NCBI GenBank assembly: GCA_016195985.1
Contig: JACPYP010000030.1
Coordinates: 30,536-94,535 of the forward strand
From: Acidobacteriota bacterium
GTDB lineage: Bacteria > Acidobacteriota > Holophagae > Holophagales > Holophagaceae
Reading direction: 5' to 3'
Length of the DNA stretch: 64,000 nt
Below, piece by piece: positions 42,825 to 51,170 of this stretch (position 1 is the stretch's first letter; each line of letters starts with the position of its first letter). A model generated the notes under the pieces. The model was not told the origin of the DNA. It did no database searches and was given only the letters and a program-made list of their open reading frames with translations. Both the position numbers and the translations under genes were made by a program.

Positions 42825-45800
42825 ATGCTGAATCCCTTCATCCAGTACCGCCCGCAGGACCGGGGCTTCCTCCTCTGCATGCCCGAGGCGGTGGAGCCCG
42901 CGGAATGGGTCCGCGCCCTCCGGGGCCTGCCCGGAGAACTCCAGGGCCGGGAGCGTCTCACGCCCGCCAAGGCCCAGATCTTTCTCGCCGACGGCACCCT
43001 GGTGGAAATGCACGCCCTGCCTCTGCGCTGGCAGCGGGCCTATCCCTGGCTTTCCTCTCTCGCGCTGAACCCGGGCCATGCGGGGCCCACCCTGCGCTAC
43101 TGGGCCATGGCCCTACGCCTGCTGCAATCGCTTGTGGTGCGTGGCGCGGTGCTGCCTCAGCTGGATACCCGCGGCAATCCCTGGAAGGCCCGGTGGGGCG
43201 TGAGCCTCACCAGCCCCTCGGACCGCGCGGCCCTGCGCCAGCTGGCGGAGGCCATGCCGCCCGCCGCCCTGGCCTTCCCCGAGAACGACACCTGGGCCTT
43301 CACCAAGACCGTGGCCCTGGGCGAGCTGGACGCCTTCGATATCGAGGACGACCTGGCCATGCCCCCCGCCGCGGACGCGGTGCTGACCGCCTTCCTGGAA
43401 GACGGCGCCGACTTCATCATGCGCTTCGTTTCCGGCGGCCTGCGGGCGGGCGACGATCCCCGCCTGGGCCTCATCCACCGTCTTCGGGGCCACAAGCGCG
43501 ACCGCCTGCCCTGGGACGAGCGCATCATGGTGGCCCTGTCCCACCAGCTGCCCGAATTCCCCACGACCGGCATCACCGAGCGCACCCTGGGCGAGCAGCT
43601 GGCCCAGTGGAGCGAGGGCGCCCATCCCCAGTGGCTGCGGCCCAGCCTGCGCCTGGAGGCGCCCGAAGTGCCCGCCTCCATGAGCGGGGGCCGCCAGGCC
43701 GTTCAGGAGGCGGACCGCCTGGCCGAAGAGGGCTGGATCCTGAAGGTGGGCCTGGAGACCGAGGCCGGCGCCGACATCGGCGTGGCCAAACTCTGGGAAC
43801 CCTCCACGGAGGCCGAGGTGCTGCAGGCCAGGCAGGTGCTGCTGCGCGGCCTGGCCCGGGCCGTGCCCTTTTTCCCAGCCCTGGAGCGGGCCCTGTCGGG
43901 CCAGAAGCCCGAGGATCTCGTCCTGCGGCCCACGGAGGCCTGGGGCTTCCTCACCCGGGGCGCCGCCCAGCTGAAGGAGGCGGGCTTCCTGGTCCACATT
44001 CCCGAAGGCCTCGCGGATTTCGGCGGCGCCAAGCGCCTGCGCGCCAAGGTCCGCCTGGGAGCGAGAAACGTCATCGGTAGCGGGGCCGTGGCCCAGGCGG
44101 GCCTCGAGGGCAGCGTCAGCGCCGACTGGTCGCTCATGCTGGGGGACGATGCGCTGAGCGTGGAAGACTTCGCCCAGATGGCCAGCCTCAAGCACCCGCT
44201 GGTGGCCTGGAAGGGCAAGTGGGTGGCCCTGGATCCCGAAACCCTCAAGCAGATATCGACTGTCATGCAGGCCAGCCGCGGCGCTGGCTTCGAGAGCATG
44301 ACCAAGGGCGAGGCGCTGGCCGCCGCCCTCACCGGCACGGCCCGCATCCCCGGCGTCAGCGAGGCCATCGAGGTGGAAGTGGCCGGCGATTTCGGCGCCG
44401 CGCTCGATGACTTGAAGGTGCTCCCCGACAAGCCCATCACCCAGCCCGCCAGCTTCCGCGGCCAGCTGCGGCCCTACCAGCTGCGCGGCCTGGCCTGGCT
44501 GGAAGGCCTGTCCCGCCATGGCCTCGGCGGCATCCTCGCCGACGACATGGGCCTGGGCAAGACCATCCAGGTGCTGGCGCTGCTGCTGCACCGCCAGGCC
44601 GAAAACCCGGAGTTCGGCCCTGCCACCCTGCTGATCTGCCCCACTTCGCTGCTGGGCAACTGGGAGCGGGAACTGGCCAAGTTCGCGCCCACGGTGCCGA
44701 TCTTCGTGCACCACGGCAACAACCGCGACCGCCTGCCCAACACCTTCAAGCCCCACACCCTCGTGCTCACCACCTACGGCGTGGTGCGCCGGGAAGAGGA
44801 CACCTTCGCCAGCCGCCCCTGGGGCATGATCGTGGTGGACGAGGCTCAGGCCATCAAGAACGCCGGATCCGCCCAGGCCAAGGCCATCCGCAAGCTGCGC
44901 GGCGCCTTCCGCCTGGCCCTCACCGGCACGCCCATCGAGAACCGCCTGACGGAGCTGTGGGCCATCATGAGCGCGGGCCTGCCCGGCTATCTCGGCAGCG
45001 AGTCCCAGTTCAAGGAGCGCTTCGCCACGCCCATCGAGAAGTACCGCGATCCCGACGCCGCCAACGAGCTGCGCCAGCGCATCGGCCCCTTCATCTTGCG
45101 CCGCCTGAAGAGCGACAAGAGCATCATCCAGGATCTGCCCGAAAAGAACGAGATGAAGGTCTTCACCACCCTCACCCGCGAGCAGGCGGAACTCTACCAG
45201 TACCGCGTCGAGAAAATGGACGAGGAGCTGGAAGCCGTCTCCGGCATCGAGCGGCGCGGCCGCATCCTGGCCCTGCTCACCCACCTCAAGCAGATCTGCA
45301 ACCACCCCAGCCAGTTCCTCAAGCAGCAGGGCCCCTACCGCGGGCGCAGCGGCAAGCTGGACCGCCTCACGGAAATGCTCGAAGAGGTGGTGGAAGCGGG
45401 CGAACGCGCCATCGTCTTTACCCAGTTCAAGGAAATGGGCGACCGCCTGCAGGTGCACCTGCAGGAGGCCCTGGGTTTCGAGCCGCCCTTCCTGCACGGC
45501 GGCACCTCCCGCGAAGGCCGCGACGAACTGGTGCGCAACTTCCAGGAGGATCCCAAATCCTCGCCGGTGCTGCTGCTGAGCCTCAAGGCCGGCGGCGTGG
45601 GGCTCAACCTCACGGCGGCCACCCACGTCTTCCACTTCGACCGCTGGTGGAATCCGGCCGTGGAGGACCAGGCCACGGACCGCACCTACCGCATTGGCCA
45701 AACCAAGAACGTGCAGGTGCACAAGCTCGTCACCATCGGAACGCTGGAGGAGAAGATCGACGCCCTGCTGGAATCCAAGCGCGACCTCGCGGACCGCGTG

Positions 45801-45962
45801 GTGGGCACGGGCGAGGGCTGGCTCACCGAGCTGGATGACGACGCCCTGCGGCGCCTGGTGGCGCTGGACCCCGACGCCGAGCTCATCGACGCGGACGAAG
45901 CCACGGTGGAAGACCTCGCGCCCAAGCCTCTCAAACGGAAGGCGAAGGAGGTGGCAGGATGA
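42825..45962 (+). CDS. SNF2-type DEAD/DEAH-box helicase
   Basis: The 1045-aa protein has a ~530-residue N-terminal region of the SNF2_assoc type (MEAPEVP-like strands and WMLAL-type segments, for example ALSVEDFAQMASLKHPLVAW). The helicase motor has motif I DDMGLGKTIQVLALLLHR near 575, motif II DEAQ near 674, GTPIENRLTELWAIM, and C-terminal motifs VFTQFKEMGDRLQVHL, LLSLKAGGVGLNLTAATHVF and DRTYRIGQTKNVQVHKL. Such proteins move along or remodel DNA or nucleoprotein and are common in bacteria with a SWIM-finger partner. The stop overlaps the SWIM gene start by four bases (ATGA). No clear ribosome site precedes the ATG at 42825. Confidence 0.92.
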   Translation: MLNPFIQYRPQDRGFLLCMPEAVEPAEWVRALRGLPGELQGRERLTPAKAQIFLADGTLVEMHALPLRWQRAYPWLSSLALNPGHAGPTLRYWAMALRLLQSLVVRGAVLPQLDTRGNPWKARWGVSLTSPSDRAALRQLAEAMPPAALAFPENDTWAFTKTVALGELDAFDIEDDLAMPPAADAVLTAFLEDGADFIMRFVSGGLRAGDDPRLGLIHRLRGHKRDRLPWDERIMVALSHQLPEFPTTGITERTLGEQLAQWSEGAHPQWLRPSLRLEAPEVPASMSGGRQAVQEADRLAEEGWILKVGLETEAGADIGVAKLWEPSTEAEVLQARQVLLRGLARAVPFFPALERALSGQKPEDLVLRPTEAWGFLTRGAAQLKEAGFLVHIPEGLADFGGAKRLRAKVRLGARNVIGSGAVAQAGLEGSVSADWSLMLGDDALSVEDFAQMASLKHPLVAWKGKWVALDPETLKQISTVMQASRGAGFESMTKGEALAAALTGTARIPGVSEAIEVEVAGDFGAALDDLKVLPDKPITQPASFRGQLRPYQLRGLAWLEGLSRHGLGGILADDMGLGKTIQVLALLLHRQAENPEFGPATLLICPTSLLGNWERELAKFAPTVPIFVHHGNNRDRLPNTFKPHTLVLTTYGVVRREEDTFASRPWGMIVVDEAQAIKNAGSAQAKAIRKLRGAFRLALTGTPIENRLTELWAIMSAGLPGYLGSESQFKERFATPIEKYRDPDAANELRQRIGPFILRRLKSDKSIIQDLPEKNEMKVFTTLTREQAELYQYRVEKMDEELEAVSGIERRGRILALLTHLKQICNHPSQFLKQQGPYRGRSGKLDRLTEMLEEVVEAGERAIVFTQFKEMGDRLQVHLQEALGFEPPFLHGGTSREGRDELVRNFQEDPKSSPVLLLSLKAGGVGLNLTAATHVFHFDRWWNPAVEDQATDRTYRIGQTKNVQVHKLVTIGTLEEKIDALLESKRDLADRVVGTGEGWLTELDDDALRRLVALDPDAELIDADEATVEDLAPKPLKRKAKEVAG

Positions 45963-46933
45963 TCAGCCACGCCGACCGCTTCGGCGCCACCTGGTGGGGC
46001 CGCCTCTGGATCCAGGGCCTCGAAAAACTGGGCGACGACTACGAGAACCGCCTGCCCCGCGGCAAGAAGTACGCGGAAGACGGCCACGTCTCCCACTTCG
46101 GCGTTCAGCCCGGCGAGATCCAGGCCCGCGTGCATGGGCGCAAGACCTACAACGTGACCCTGGGCCTGCCCGCCCTCACCTCCGCCCAGTGGGAGAAGGC
46201 CCTCGACCGCATCGCCCTGGAAAGCCGCTTCGTGGCTTCCCTGCTGGCGGGCGAGATGCCGCAGGGGCTGGACGAGACCTTCCGCGAAGCCGGCGCGAGC
46301 CTCTACCCCCGCGTGCCCAAGGAACTCCAAACCCACTGCGACTGCCCGGACTGGGCCAACCCGTGCAAGCACGTGGCCGCCGTGTGCTACGTCATGGCCG
46401 AGGCGCTCGACCGCGATCCATGGCTGCTCTTCGACCTGCGCGGGAAGAGCCGCGACGAGGTGCTGGCCGCCTTGCAGTCCGCCCTGGACGCCGCCGCCGT
46501 GGCCGCGCCCAAGAAGCGGGGCCGCCCCCCGAAAAAGAAGCAGACCGTGGCGGACCTTCTGCGCCGCGAAGTGCCCGAACCCGAGCCCTGGCGGCACCTG
46601 CCGGAAGAGGCCTACGACGCCCTGCCCATGCCCTTGCCGGAGATCACCATTCCCCGGATGATTCCGCCTGACCCTTCGGTGTTCACGCAGCTGGGGCCCC
46701 TTCCCCATGCCCGCATCGAGACCAGCCTCTGCCTGGCCGCGCTCATGCATCGCACGGCCCAGTGGGTGCAACAGCAGATCGAGGACGGCCCGCGCCGGCT
46801 CGAAGGCGGCGAGGAAGAGGGCGAGTCCGAGCAGCCGGCATCCCCCTTCGACGCCCCCCTCCAACCCACGCCCAAGACCGGCCGCAACTGGCGGCACAAG
46901 AAGCGGCGCTGGGGTAAAAAAGCAGGACAATAG
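45959..46933 (+). CDS. SWIM zinc-finger protein, partner of SNF2 helicase
   Basis: The 324-aa protein has the SWIM finger CDCPDWANPCKHVAAVCY near residues 127-144, with two early Cys and a late Cys-x-His. The N-terminal segment FGATWWGRLWIQGLE is characteristic of the family paired with SNF2 proteins. An AT-hook-like basic stretch KKRGRPPKKKQ lies near 185, and the C-terminus is basic (WRHKKRRWGKKAGQ), so direct nucleic acid binding is likely. It is translated from an ATG that overlaps the helicase stop. SWIM fingers in this setting are thought to bind DNA or the motor protein. Confidence 0.9.
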   Translation: MISHADRFGATWWGRLWIQGLEKLGDDYENRLPRGKKYAEDGHVSHFGVQPGEIQARVHGRKTYNVTLGLPALTSAQWEKALDRIALESRFVASLLAGEMPQGLDETFREAGASLYPRVPKELQTHCDCPDWANPCKHVAAVCYVMAEALDRDPWLLFDLRGKSRDEVLAALQSALDAAAVAAPKKRGRPPKKKQTVADLLRREVPEPEPWRHLPEEAYDALPMPLPEITIPRMIPPDPSVFTQLGPLPHARIETSLCLAALMHRTAQWVQQQIEDGPRRLEGGEEEGESEQPASPFDAPLQPTPKTGRNWRHKKRRWGKKAGQ

Positions 46934-46952
46934 ACCTCCCCCAGGAGCAACC

Positions 46953-47327
46953 ATGCGCACCATCTCCACCCCGAGCGCCCCCGCCGCCATCGGCCCCTAC
47001 AGCCAGGCCCAGATCTCGGGCAACCACCTCTACACTTCCGGCCAGATCCCCCTTGTGCCCGCAACCATGGAAATGGTCACCGGTCCCATCGAGGCCCAGG
47101 CTGAGCAGGTCCTGAAGAACCTTGGCGCCGTGCTGGCCGCCGCCAGCACCAGCTGGGACCGCGTGGTGAAGACCACGGTGTTCCTCACGGACATGGCCGA
47201 TTTCGCGGCCTTCAACGCCCTCTACGAAAAGGCCCTGGGCGGCGCCAAGCCCGCCCGCAGCACCGTGCAGGTCGCCGCCCTGCCACGAGGAGCGAAGGTC
47301 GAGATCGAACTTATCGCCGAAGTCTAG
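46953..47327 (+). CDS. ridA: RidA family reactive-intermediate deaminase
   Basis: RidA hydrolyses reactive enamine/imine intermediates released by PLP enzymes. The 124-aa product has the full family pattern: IGPYSQAQISGNHLYTSGQI, EAQAEQVLKNLGAVLAAA, VVKTTVFLTDMADFAAFNAL, and the active-site Arg in PARSTVQVAALPRGAKVEI. AGGAG lies before the ATG. It follows the SWIM gene by 19 bp. A copy of its last 57 bp occurs 120 bp downstream (47448-47504). Confidence 0.95.
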   Translation: MRTISTPSAPAAIGPYSQAQISGNHLYTSGQIPLVPATMEMVTGPIEAQAEQVLKNLGAVLAAASTSWDRVVKTTVFLTDMADFAAFNALYEKALGGAKPARSTVQVAALPRGAKVEIELIAEV

Positions 47328-47447
47328 GCTCCCTGGTCCACTGGGCGCTCGGCTTCGCCTCGGCGCACGCGAACTTGGCCGCCCGCGATCGCACACGGCA
47401 CTGCCGTGTGCTCCCACTCGCCTCCGGCTCGCGGAGCGGGGCCCCCG

Positions 47448-47504
47448 GTCGCCGCCCTGCCACGGGGAGCGAAGGTCGAGATCGAACTCGTCGCCGAAGT
47501 CTGA
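47448..47504 (+). repeat. duplicate of the ridA 3' end
   Basis: These 57 bp repeat 47271-47327 with a few changes and still encode VAALPRGAKVEIELVAEV followed by a stop (TGA instead of TAG). Between the two copies lies a 120-bp GC-rich segment containing the palindrome CACGGCACTGCCGTG and the words GCTCGGCTTCGCCTCGG. Either a 177-bp unit was duplicated and diverged, or a small element was inserted with a long target duplication. Confidence 0.8.
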
Positions 47505-47528
47505 TCCCCGCGCCGGTTCAGCCTGCCG

Positions 47529-48269
47529 CTACGCCAAGCCCAGCCTCGCCTTGAGGCCGGGGGCGGCGCCGCGGCTGACTTCCAGTTCGGCCCCGCCCGC
47601 GAGCCGTACCTGCAGGCGGCCGGAATCCCCGGCCCTCACCCCCACCACCGCTTCAGGGCGGATCAGCAGGTGCCGGTGCCCCCGTACGACCCGGGCGCCC
47701 AGGGCCTGCTCCGCCTCGGCCAGGGTCTTCCAGGTGGTGCGCAACCTCTCGCCCGCGAAAGCCCATACGGCATCGTCTTCAAACAGGAAGTGCGTGGTCC
47801 TGGCCAGGTCCACCAGCACCACGCCGTCGCCGGCTCTCACGGGAAAGCGGAGGGGAGCCGGAGGCCTGGCCGGGCCCTCCCGCCCGGCGGCGGTTTCGAC
47901 CACGGTTTCGGCTTTGGCGCGCAGGCGCTGGAGGGTCGCCGCCAGCCGCTCTGCTGTCACGGGTTTCAAGAGGTAGTCCGTGGCGGCCTGCTCGAAGGCC
48001 CGCACCGCATGTTCCGCATAGGCAGTCACGAAGACCACCGGCACGGGACGCGGCAGGTCCACGGCCACGTCCATGCCCGTAAGGCCCGGCATCTGGATAT
48101 CCAGGAACAGCGCATCCACTGCTTCATCCCTGGCCAGCCAGGCCAGCACCGAAGGGCCATCCTCCAATTCGGCCACCACCTCGCAACCCGCTTCGCGCAA
48201 CAGGCGCCCGAGGCGCCGCAGGTTGAAGGGCTCGTCTTCAGCGAGGAGCACGCGCAGGGGAGCGCTCAT
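47529..48269 (-). CDS. LytTR-type response regulator
   Basis: The 246-aa protein has an N-terminal receiver domain with the acidic pair E11/D12, phosphoacceptor D57 in LFLDIQMPGLTG and K102 in YLLKPVTAERL. The C-terminal LytTR DNA-binding domain contains FLFEDDAVWAFAGERLRTTW, then VVRGHRHLLIRPEAVVGV. Phosphorylation should control a small set of promoters. The ATGA overlap of its start with the kinase stop shows that the kinase gene is upstream in the same transcript. The Spy-like gene further upstream is a plausible target. Confidence 0.94.
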   Translation of the reverse strand: MSAPLRVLLAEDEPFNLRRLGRLLREAGCEVVAELEDGPSVLAWLARDEAVDALFLDIQMPGLTGMDVAVDLPRPVPVVFVTAYAEHAVRAFEQAATDYLLKPVTAERLAATLQRLRAKAETVVETAAGREGPARPPAPLRFPVRAGDGVVLVDLARTTHFLFEDDAVWAFAGERLRTTWKTLAEAEQALGARVVRGHRHLLIRPEAVVGVRAGDSGRLQVRLAGGAELEVSRGAAPGLKARLGLA

Positions 48270-49411
48270 GCCTTTACCGCCAGCCTCAGTTCAGCCACGG
48301 TCCACAGCCCTTCGCGCCGCAGGCTCAAAGCGTCTTTGGGGGCCCCCAGCAGGGCGAGCCGCTCCCGCAAGTTTCCAAGCCCCAAGCCAGGACCCTCGGC
48401 CTGCTCCTGGGCCTGCTCCTTGCCCGGCGCCGGTCCCGTGTTGGCCACGCGCACCAGCAGGGTTTCGCCGTCCTGCCGCACCTCGACCCGCAGCTCGCCA
48501 CCCCCCACGGCCAGGGATACGCCATGCTTGAGGGCATTCTCCACGAGAGGCTGGATCATCAAGGGCGGCACCTCGAGGGCATCCAGCGATTCCGGCCAAT
48601 CCCAGCTTTCACGAAGCCGGCGGCCCAGGCGCAGCCGCTCCAACGCGAGGTGCAGCCCCACCAGCCGCCGCTCCTCCCCCAAAGGCGCCCGCAAGCGCGA
48701 TCCGTGCACCAGCAGGGCCCGCAGCAGGTCCGACAGGTTCACCAGGGCGGCTTCGGCGGCATCGGGATCTTCCCGCACCAATTCCGTCAGCCCACTGATG
48801 GCGTTGAACAGCACATGGGGGTTCATCTGGCCCTGCAGCACCCGGGCCTGGGCCTCGTCCGCCGCCCGGCGAGAGGCGGCCTCCTGGCATTCCGCCCGCT
48901 CGCGGTCGGCCAGGATCCAGCCCAGCAGGAGCCCAAAGCAAAGGTGCGCCACGCCAAAGGCCCACCAGCGCGGATGCAGGGGCATGCGGCGCATCTCGCT
49001 GCGGTGGGCGCCGGGAATCTCTTCCCGGTGGGGCGGCAGTGAGTGGTGAGGTCCGCCGCGTTCCATGGGACCTGCCCCGGGCCCGCGGCCCGGAGGGGGA
49101 CCCTCCATGGCGCCGAACAGAAGCAGCATCCCCAAGGTGAGCGCCGCCATCCAGACCATGGCCTGGGCACCACCGCGCCACAGGCTGGCCAGGGGGGCAT
49201 CCGTGCCGCTCCACTGCCAGGGCAGAGGCGCCAGCACCAGGAACAGGGCCACCCAGAGGAAGGGGGTGAGGATGTCCGCGGGGCCCGGCTCCGGCCAGCC
49301 CATGAGGGCGCGGGTGCCGTTCCAAACCAACCCGAACAGCAGCGCGGCGCCCCAGGTTCGGGGGCGCCGCGTCCGCTGCCAGGTGGCCTGGAGTACCGCT
49401 GAAGCGAGCAT
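48266..49411 (-). CDS. LytS/YehU-type sensor histidine kinase
   Basis: The 381-aa membrane kinase has four hydrophobic segments (about 20-38, 49-67, 84-101 and 149-168). It carries a His_kinase domain with H199 in QMNPHVLFNAISGLTE, where the usual Phe after His is Val. The ATP-binding part has PPLMIQPLVENALKHG and GPGLGLGNLRERL. The third and fourth segments are joined by a loop (about 102-148) rich in Pro, His, Met and Gly (GGPHHSLPPHR), a composition also seen in the neighbouring Spy-like protein. This hints at metal sensing in the periplasm, which remains an inference. GAGG precedes the ATG. Confidence 0.92.
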   Translation of the reverse strand: MLASAVLQATWQRTRRPRTWGAALLFGLVWNGTRALMGWPEPGPADILTPFLWVALFLVLAPLPWQWSGTDAPLASLWRGGAQAMVWMAALTLGMLLLFGAMEGPPPGRGPGAGPMERGGPHHSLPPHREEIPGAHRSEMRRMPLHPRWWAFGVAHLCFGLLLGWILADRERAECQEAASRRAADEAQARVLQGQMNPHVLFNAISGLTELVREDPDAAEAALVNLSDLLRALLVHGSRLRAPLGEERRLVGLHLALERLRLGRRLRESWDWPESLDALEVPPLMIQPLVENALKHGVSLAVGGGELRVEVRQDGETLLVRVANTGPAPGKEQAQEQAEGPGLGLGNLRERLALLGAPKDALSLRREGLWTVAELRLAVKA

Positions 49412-49442
49412 GGGGCCTCAGGATAGCGGGTTCAGAAGCGCC

Positions 49443-49997
49443 TTAGCGGGGCCCATCAGGGCCCATGGGCCCGCCATGCTCGTGGCCGCCCCCGTGGCCA
49501 TGCCCGTGCCCGCCGCGATGGGGCATCATGCCCATGGGGTGCTTGGCCAGCTGGGCCTTCTGTTCCGCGGTTAGGAGCGGCAGGATCTCCTGTCGCACGG
49601 CCCGGTGCTCCAACAGCAGGTCGAACTGGGCCGCCGCGGCCCGGTCATACAGGGTTCGCAGGGTTTTGGCGTCCGCGCTCTCGTCGGCCAGGGCCGCTCC
49701 CAAGGCCTTATGCGCGGCGGAGGCCGCTTCGCCCTTGGCCTTGAGGGCCGCCTGGTGGCTGTCGTGGATGGCCTTCACCTTGGCCTGCTGGGCTTCCGTG
49801 AGCTGCAGGCCCATGAAGCCGCGGCCGCCTCCCATGAAGGAGTCATGCATTGGACCAGGCATTTGACCGGACATGGGCCCTTGGCCGCGGCCGAAGCCGG
49901 GCCCGAAGCCGGGTCCGGCTTCCTGGGCGGCCAGGGCGCTGCCGATGGCCAGCAGGGCGATGGCCAGGGCGGTGAAACGAAGGGAATGGCTGCTCAT
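49443..49997 (-). CDS. Spy/CpxP-like periplasmic LTxxQ protein
   Basis: The 184-aa product has a signal peptide (LRFTALAIALLAIGSALA), a Gly/Met/Pro-rich stretch (PGFGPGFGRGQGPMSGQMPG), LTxxQ motifs LQLTEAQQAKVKAIH and LLTAEQKAQLAKH in a helical body, and a C-terminal His-rich tail (HRGGHGHGHGGGHEHGG). The family includes Spy, a periplasmic chaperone, and CpxP and CnrX-type metal-stress sensors. The His-rich tail could bind Ni, Zn or Cu. AGGAGG precedes the ATG. It is the gene just upstream of the LytS/LytTR pair on the same strand, with 31 bp between, so the three form one probable unit. Confidence 0.88.
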   Translation of the reverse strand: MSSHSLRFTALAIALLAIGSALAAQEAGPGFGPGFGRGQGPMSGQMPGPMHDSFMGGGRGFMGLQLTEAQQAKVKAIHDSHQAALKAKGEAASAAHKALGAALADESADAKTLRTLYDRAAAAQFDLLLEHRAVRQEILPLLTAEQKAQLAKHPMGMMPHRGGHGHGHGGGHEHGGPMGPDGPR

Positions 49998-50147
49998 CTG
50001 AACCTCCTGAAGTCGGGCGGGCGATCCGTCCACCTCATGAGATACGCTCCGATGGCCGAAGGTGGCTCCACCGGACTGGATTGCAGTCTGAGGGGCTCGA
50101 ATGGCAGATGCGGGGGGTCGAACGGCGCGCCTTCTCCTGGCCCTCCC

Positions 50148-50624
50148 CTACTCGCCCTCTTCGGTTTCGCCGATGTCTTCTTCCACGGCCTCCCAGCGGG
50201 CCCGGGCCTGATAGGCCGGATCCTTCAAGCGGCCCAGGAAATCCGTCATGCGCGGCCCCCAGCTGGAGGCGGCCACGCAGCCTTCGGGGGCATGGGGCAG
50301 CAGGTCCGCGGGGGCTTCCTCCAGGCAGAGCTGGGTGAGGATGAGGGCCTGCCTGAAACTCTCGCCCACGGGGGTGAGGTTGGCGGCCAGCGTCTCCAGC
50401 ACCTCGGCCAGGGGGGCCTCCTCGGGCAGCCCTTCGGCCTCGGCTTCGAGAAGCTCCACGGTCTTGAGGCGGGCGGTGATGAGCTTCAGATGCAGGCGCT
50501 CCAGTTCCCGTCTGGCGGCGCCCCGGGACAGGGCGTGGGCCGCGTCCTCCAGGTGCGGATGGAGCTTGCGGAACAGCAGGGAAAGGGCGGTCTCCGCGGG
50601 GGTCATCGGAACGGCTTCAGTCAT
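50148..50624 (-). CDS. hypothetical helical protein
   Basis: The 158-aa cytoplasmic protein is predicted to be almost wholly helical (LERLHLKLITARLKTVELLE, then AEVLETLAANLTPVGESFRQ) and ends in an acidic tail (EEDIGETEEGE). I do not recognise the family. GGAAG precedes the ATG at 50624. It is divergent from the Hpt gene and upstream of the Spy-like gene; the gap to that gene is 150 bp. No motif suggests an enzyme. Confidence 0.6.
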   Translation of the reverse strand: MTEAVPMTPAETALSLLFRKLHPHLEDAAHALSRGAARRELERLHLKLITARLKTVELLEAEAEGLPEEAPLAEVLETLAANLTPVGESFRQALILTQLCLEEAPADLLPHAPEGCVAASSWGPRMTDFLGRLKDPAYQARARWEAVEEDIGETEEGE

Positions 50625-50759
50625 GCTTCCAGCGTACCTCACAGACTCATGGCCGTCGGCAGTTCGGCGGAAGGAATCGCAGATGGCCCCCTCCAGGTGG
50701 CGTTACTTGGATTGGACGAATGGCCCCAAGTGATCCAGCATGGCGTCCAGGAGCCTTCC

Positions 50760-51164
50760 ATGTGCCCAGCCCTCAGGGACGAATCCGTTCCCCTCGGCGA
50801 CCAGCCCCAGGATCTGCTGGATCTGGCCACCCTTCAGAACCTGGTGGATCTCGATGATGGCGGGAGCGGCCTGCTTTCGGAAATGATCGAGATCTTCCGG
50901 GAAGACACCCCCCGGCGCATCCACGACATCCTCGCCGCCGCCGCCAAGGGCGACGCGCTGGAGTTCTCCCATGCCGGACATGCCCTCAAGGGCGGGGCCG
51001 GCGCCCTCGGCGCGAGCGCCATGCGCCGCTGCGCGGCGGACATCGAAGCCCTGGGACGCGGCGGCTCAGTGGACGCGGGACCGGATCTGGGATCGCGGCT
51101 GGAGGCCTTGTTCGCGGATTCCCTCGCCGCCCTGGAAGCCTACGTAGCGGCGTTGGACAGCTAG
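50760..51164 (+). CDS. standalone Hpt phosphotransfer protein
   Basis: The 134-aa protein is a single Hpt domain, with the phosphorylatable His in FSHAGHALKGGAGALGASAM (HxLKG). The family carries phosphate between a hybrid kinase and a response regulator. The start at 50760 has AGGAG seven bases upstream; earlier in-frame codons lack such support. The lead segment LDLATLQNLVDLDDGGSGLL is typical of Hpt proteins. No hybrid kinase is in the window, so the partners must lie elsewhere. It is convergent with the lytic transglycosylase gene. Confidence 0.9.
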   Translation: MCPALRDESVPLGDQPQDLLDLATLQNLVDLDDGGSGLLSEMIEIFREDTPRRIHDILAAAAKGDALEFSHAGHALKGGAGALGASAMRRCAADIEALGRGGSVDAGPDLGSRLEALFADSLAALEAYVAALDS

Positions 51165-51170
51165 GGCGCC

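Noticed and set aside
43113..45722. 869-codon frame on the minus strand opposite the SNF2 helicase
   Set aside because: Antisense shadow of a GC-rich gene with intact helicase motifs on the plus strand.
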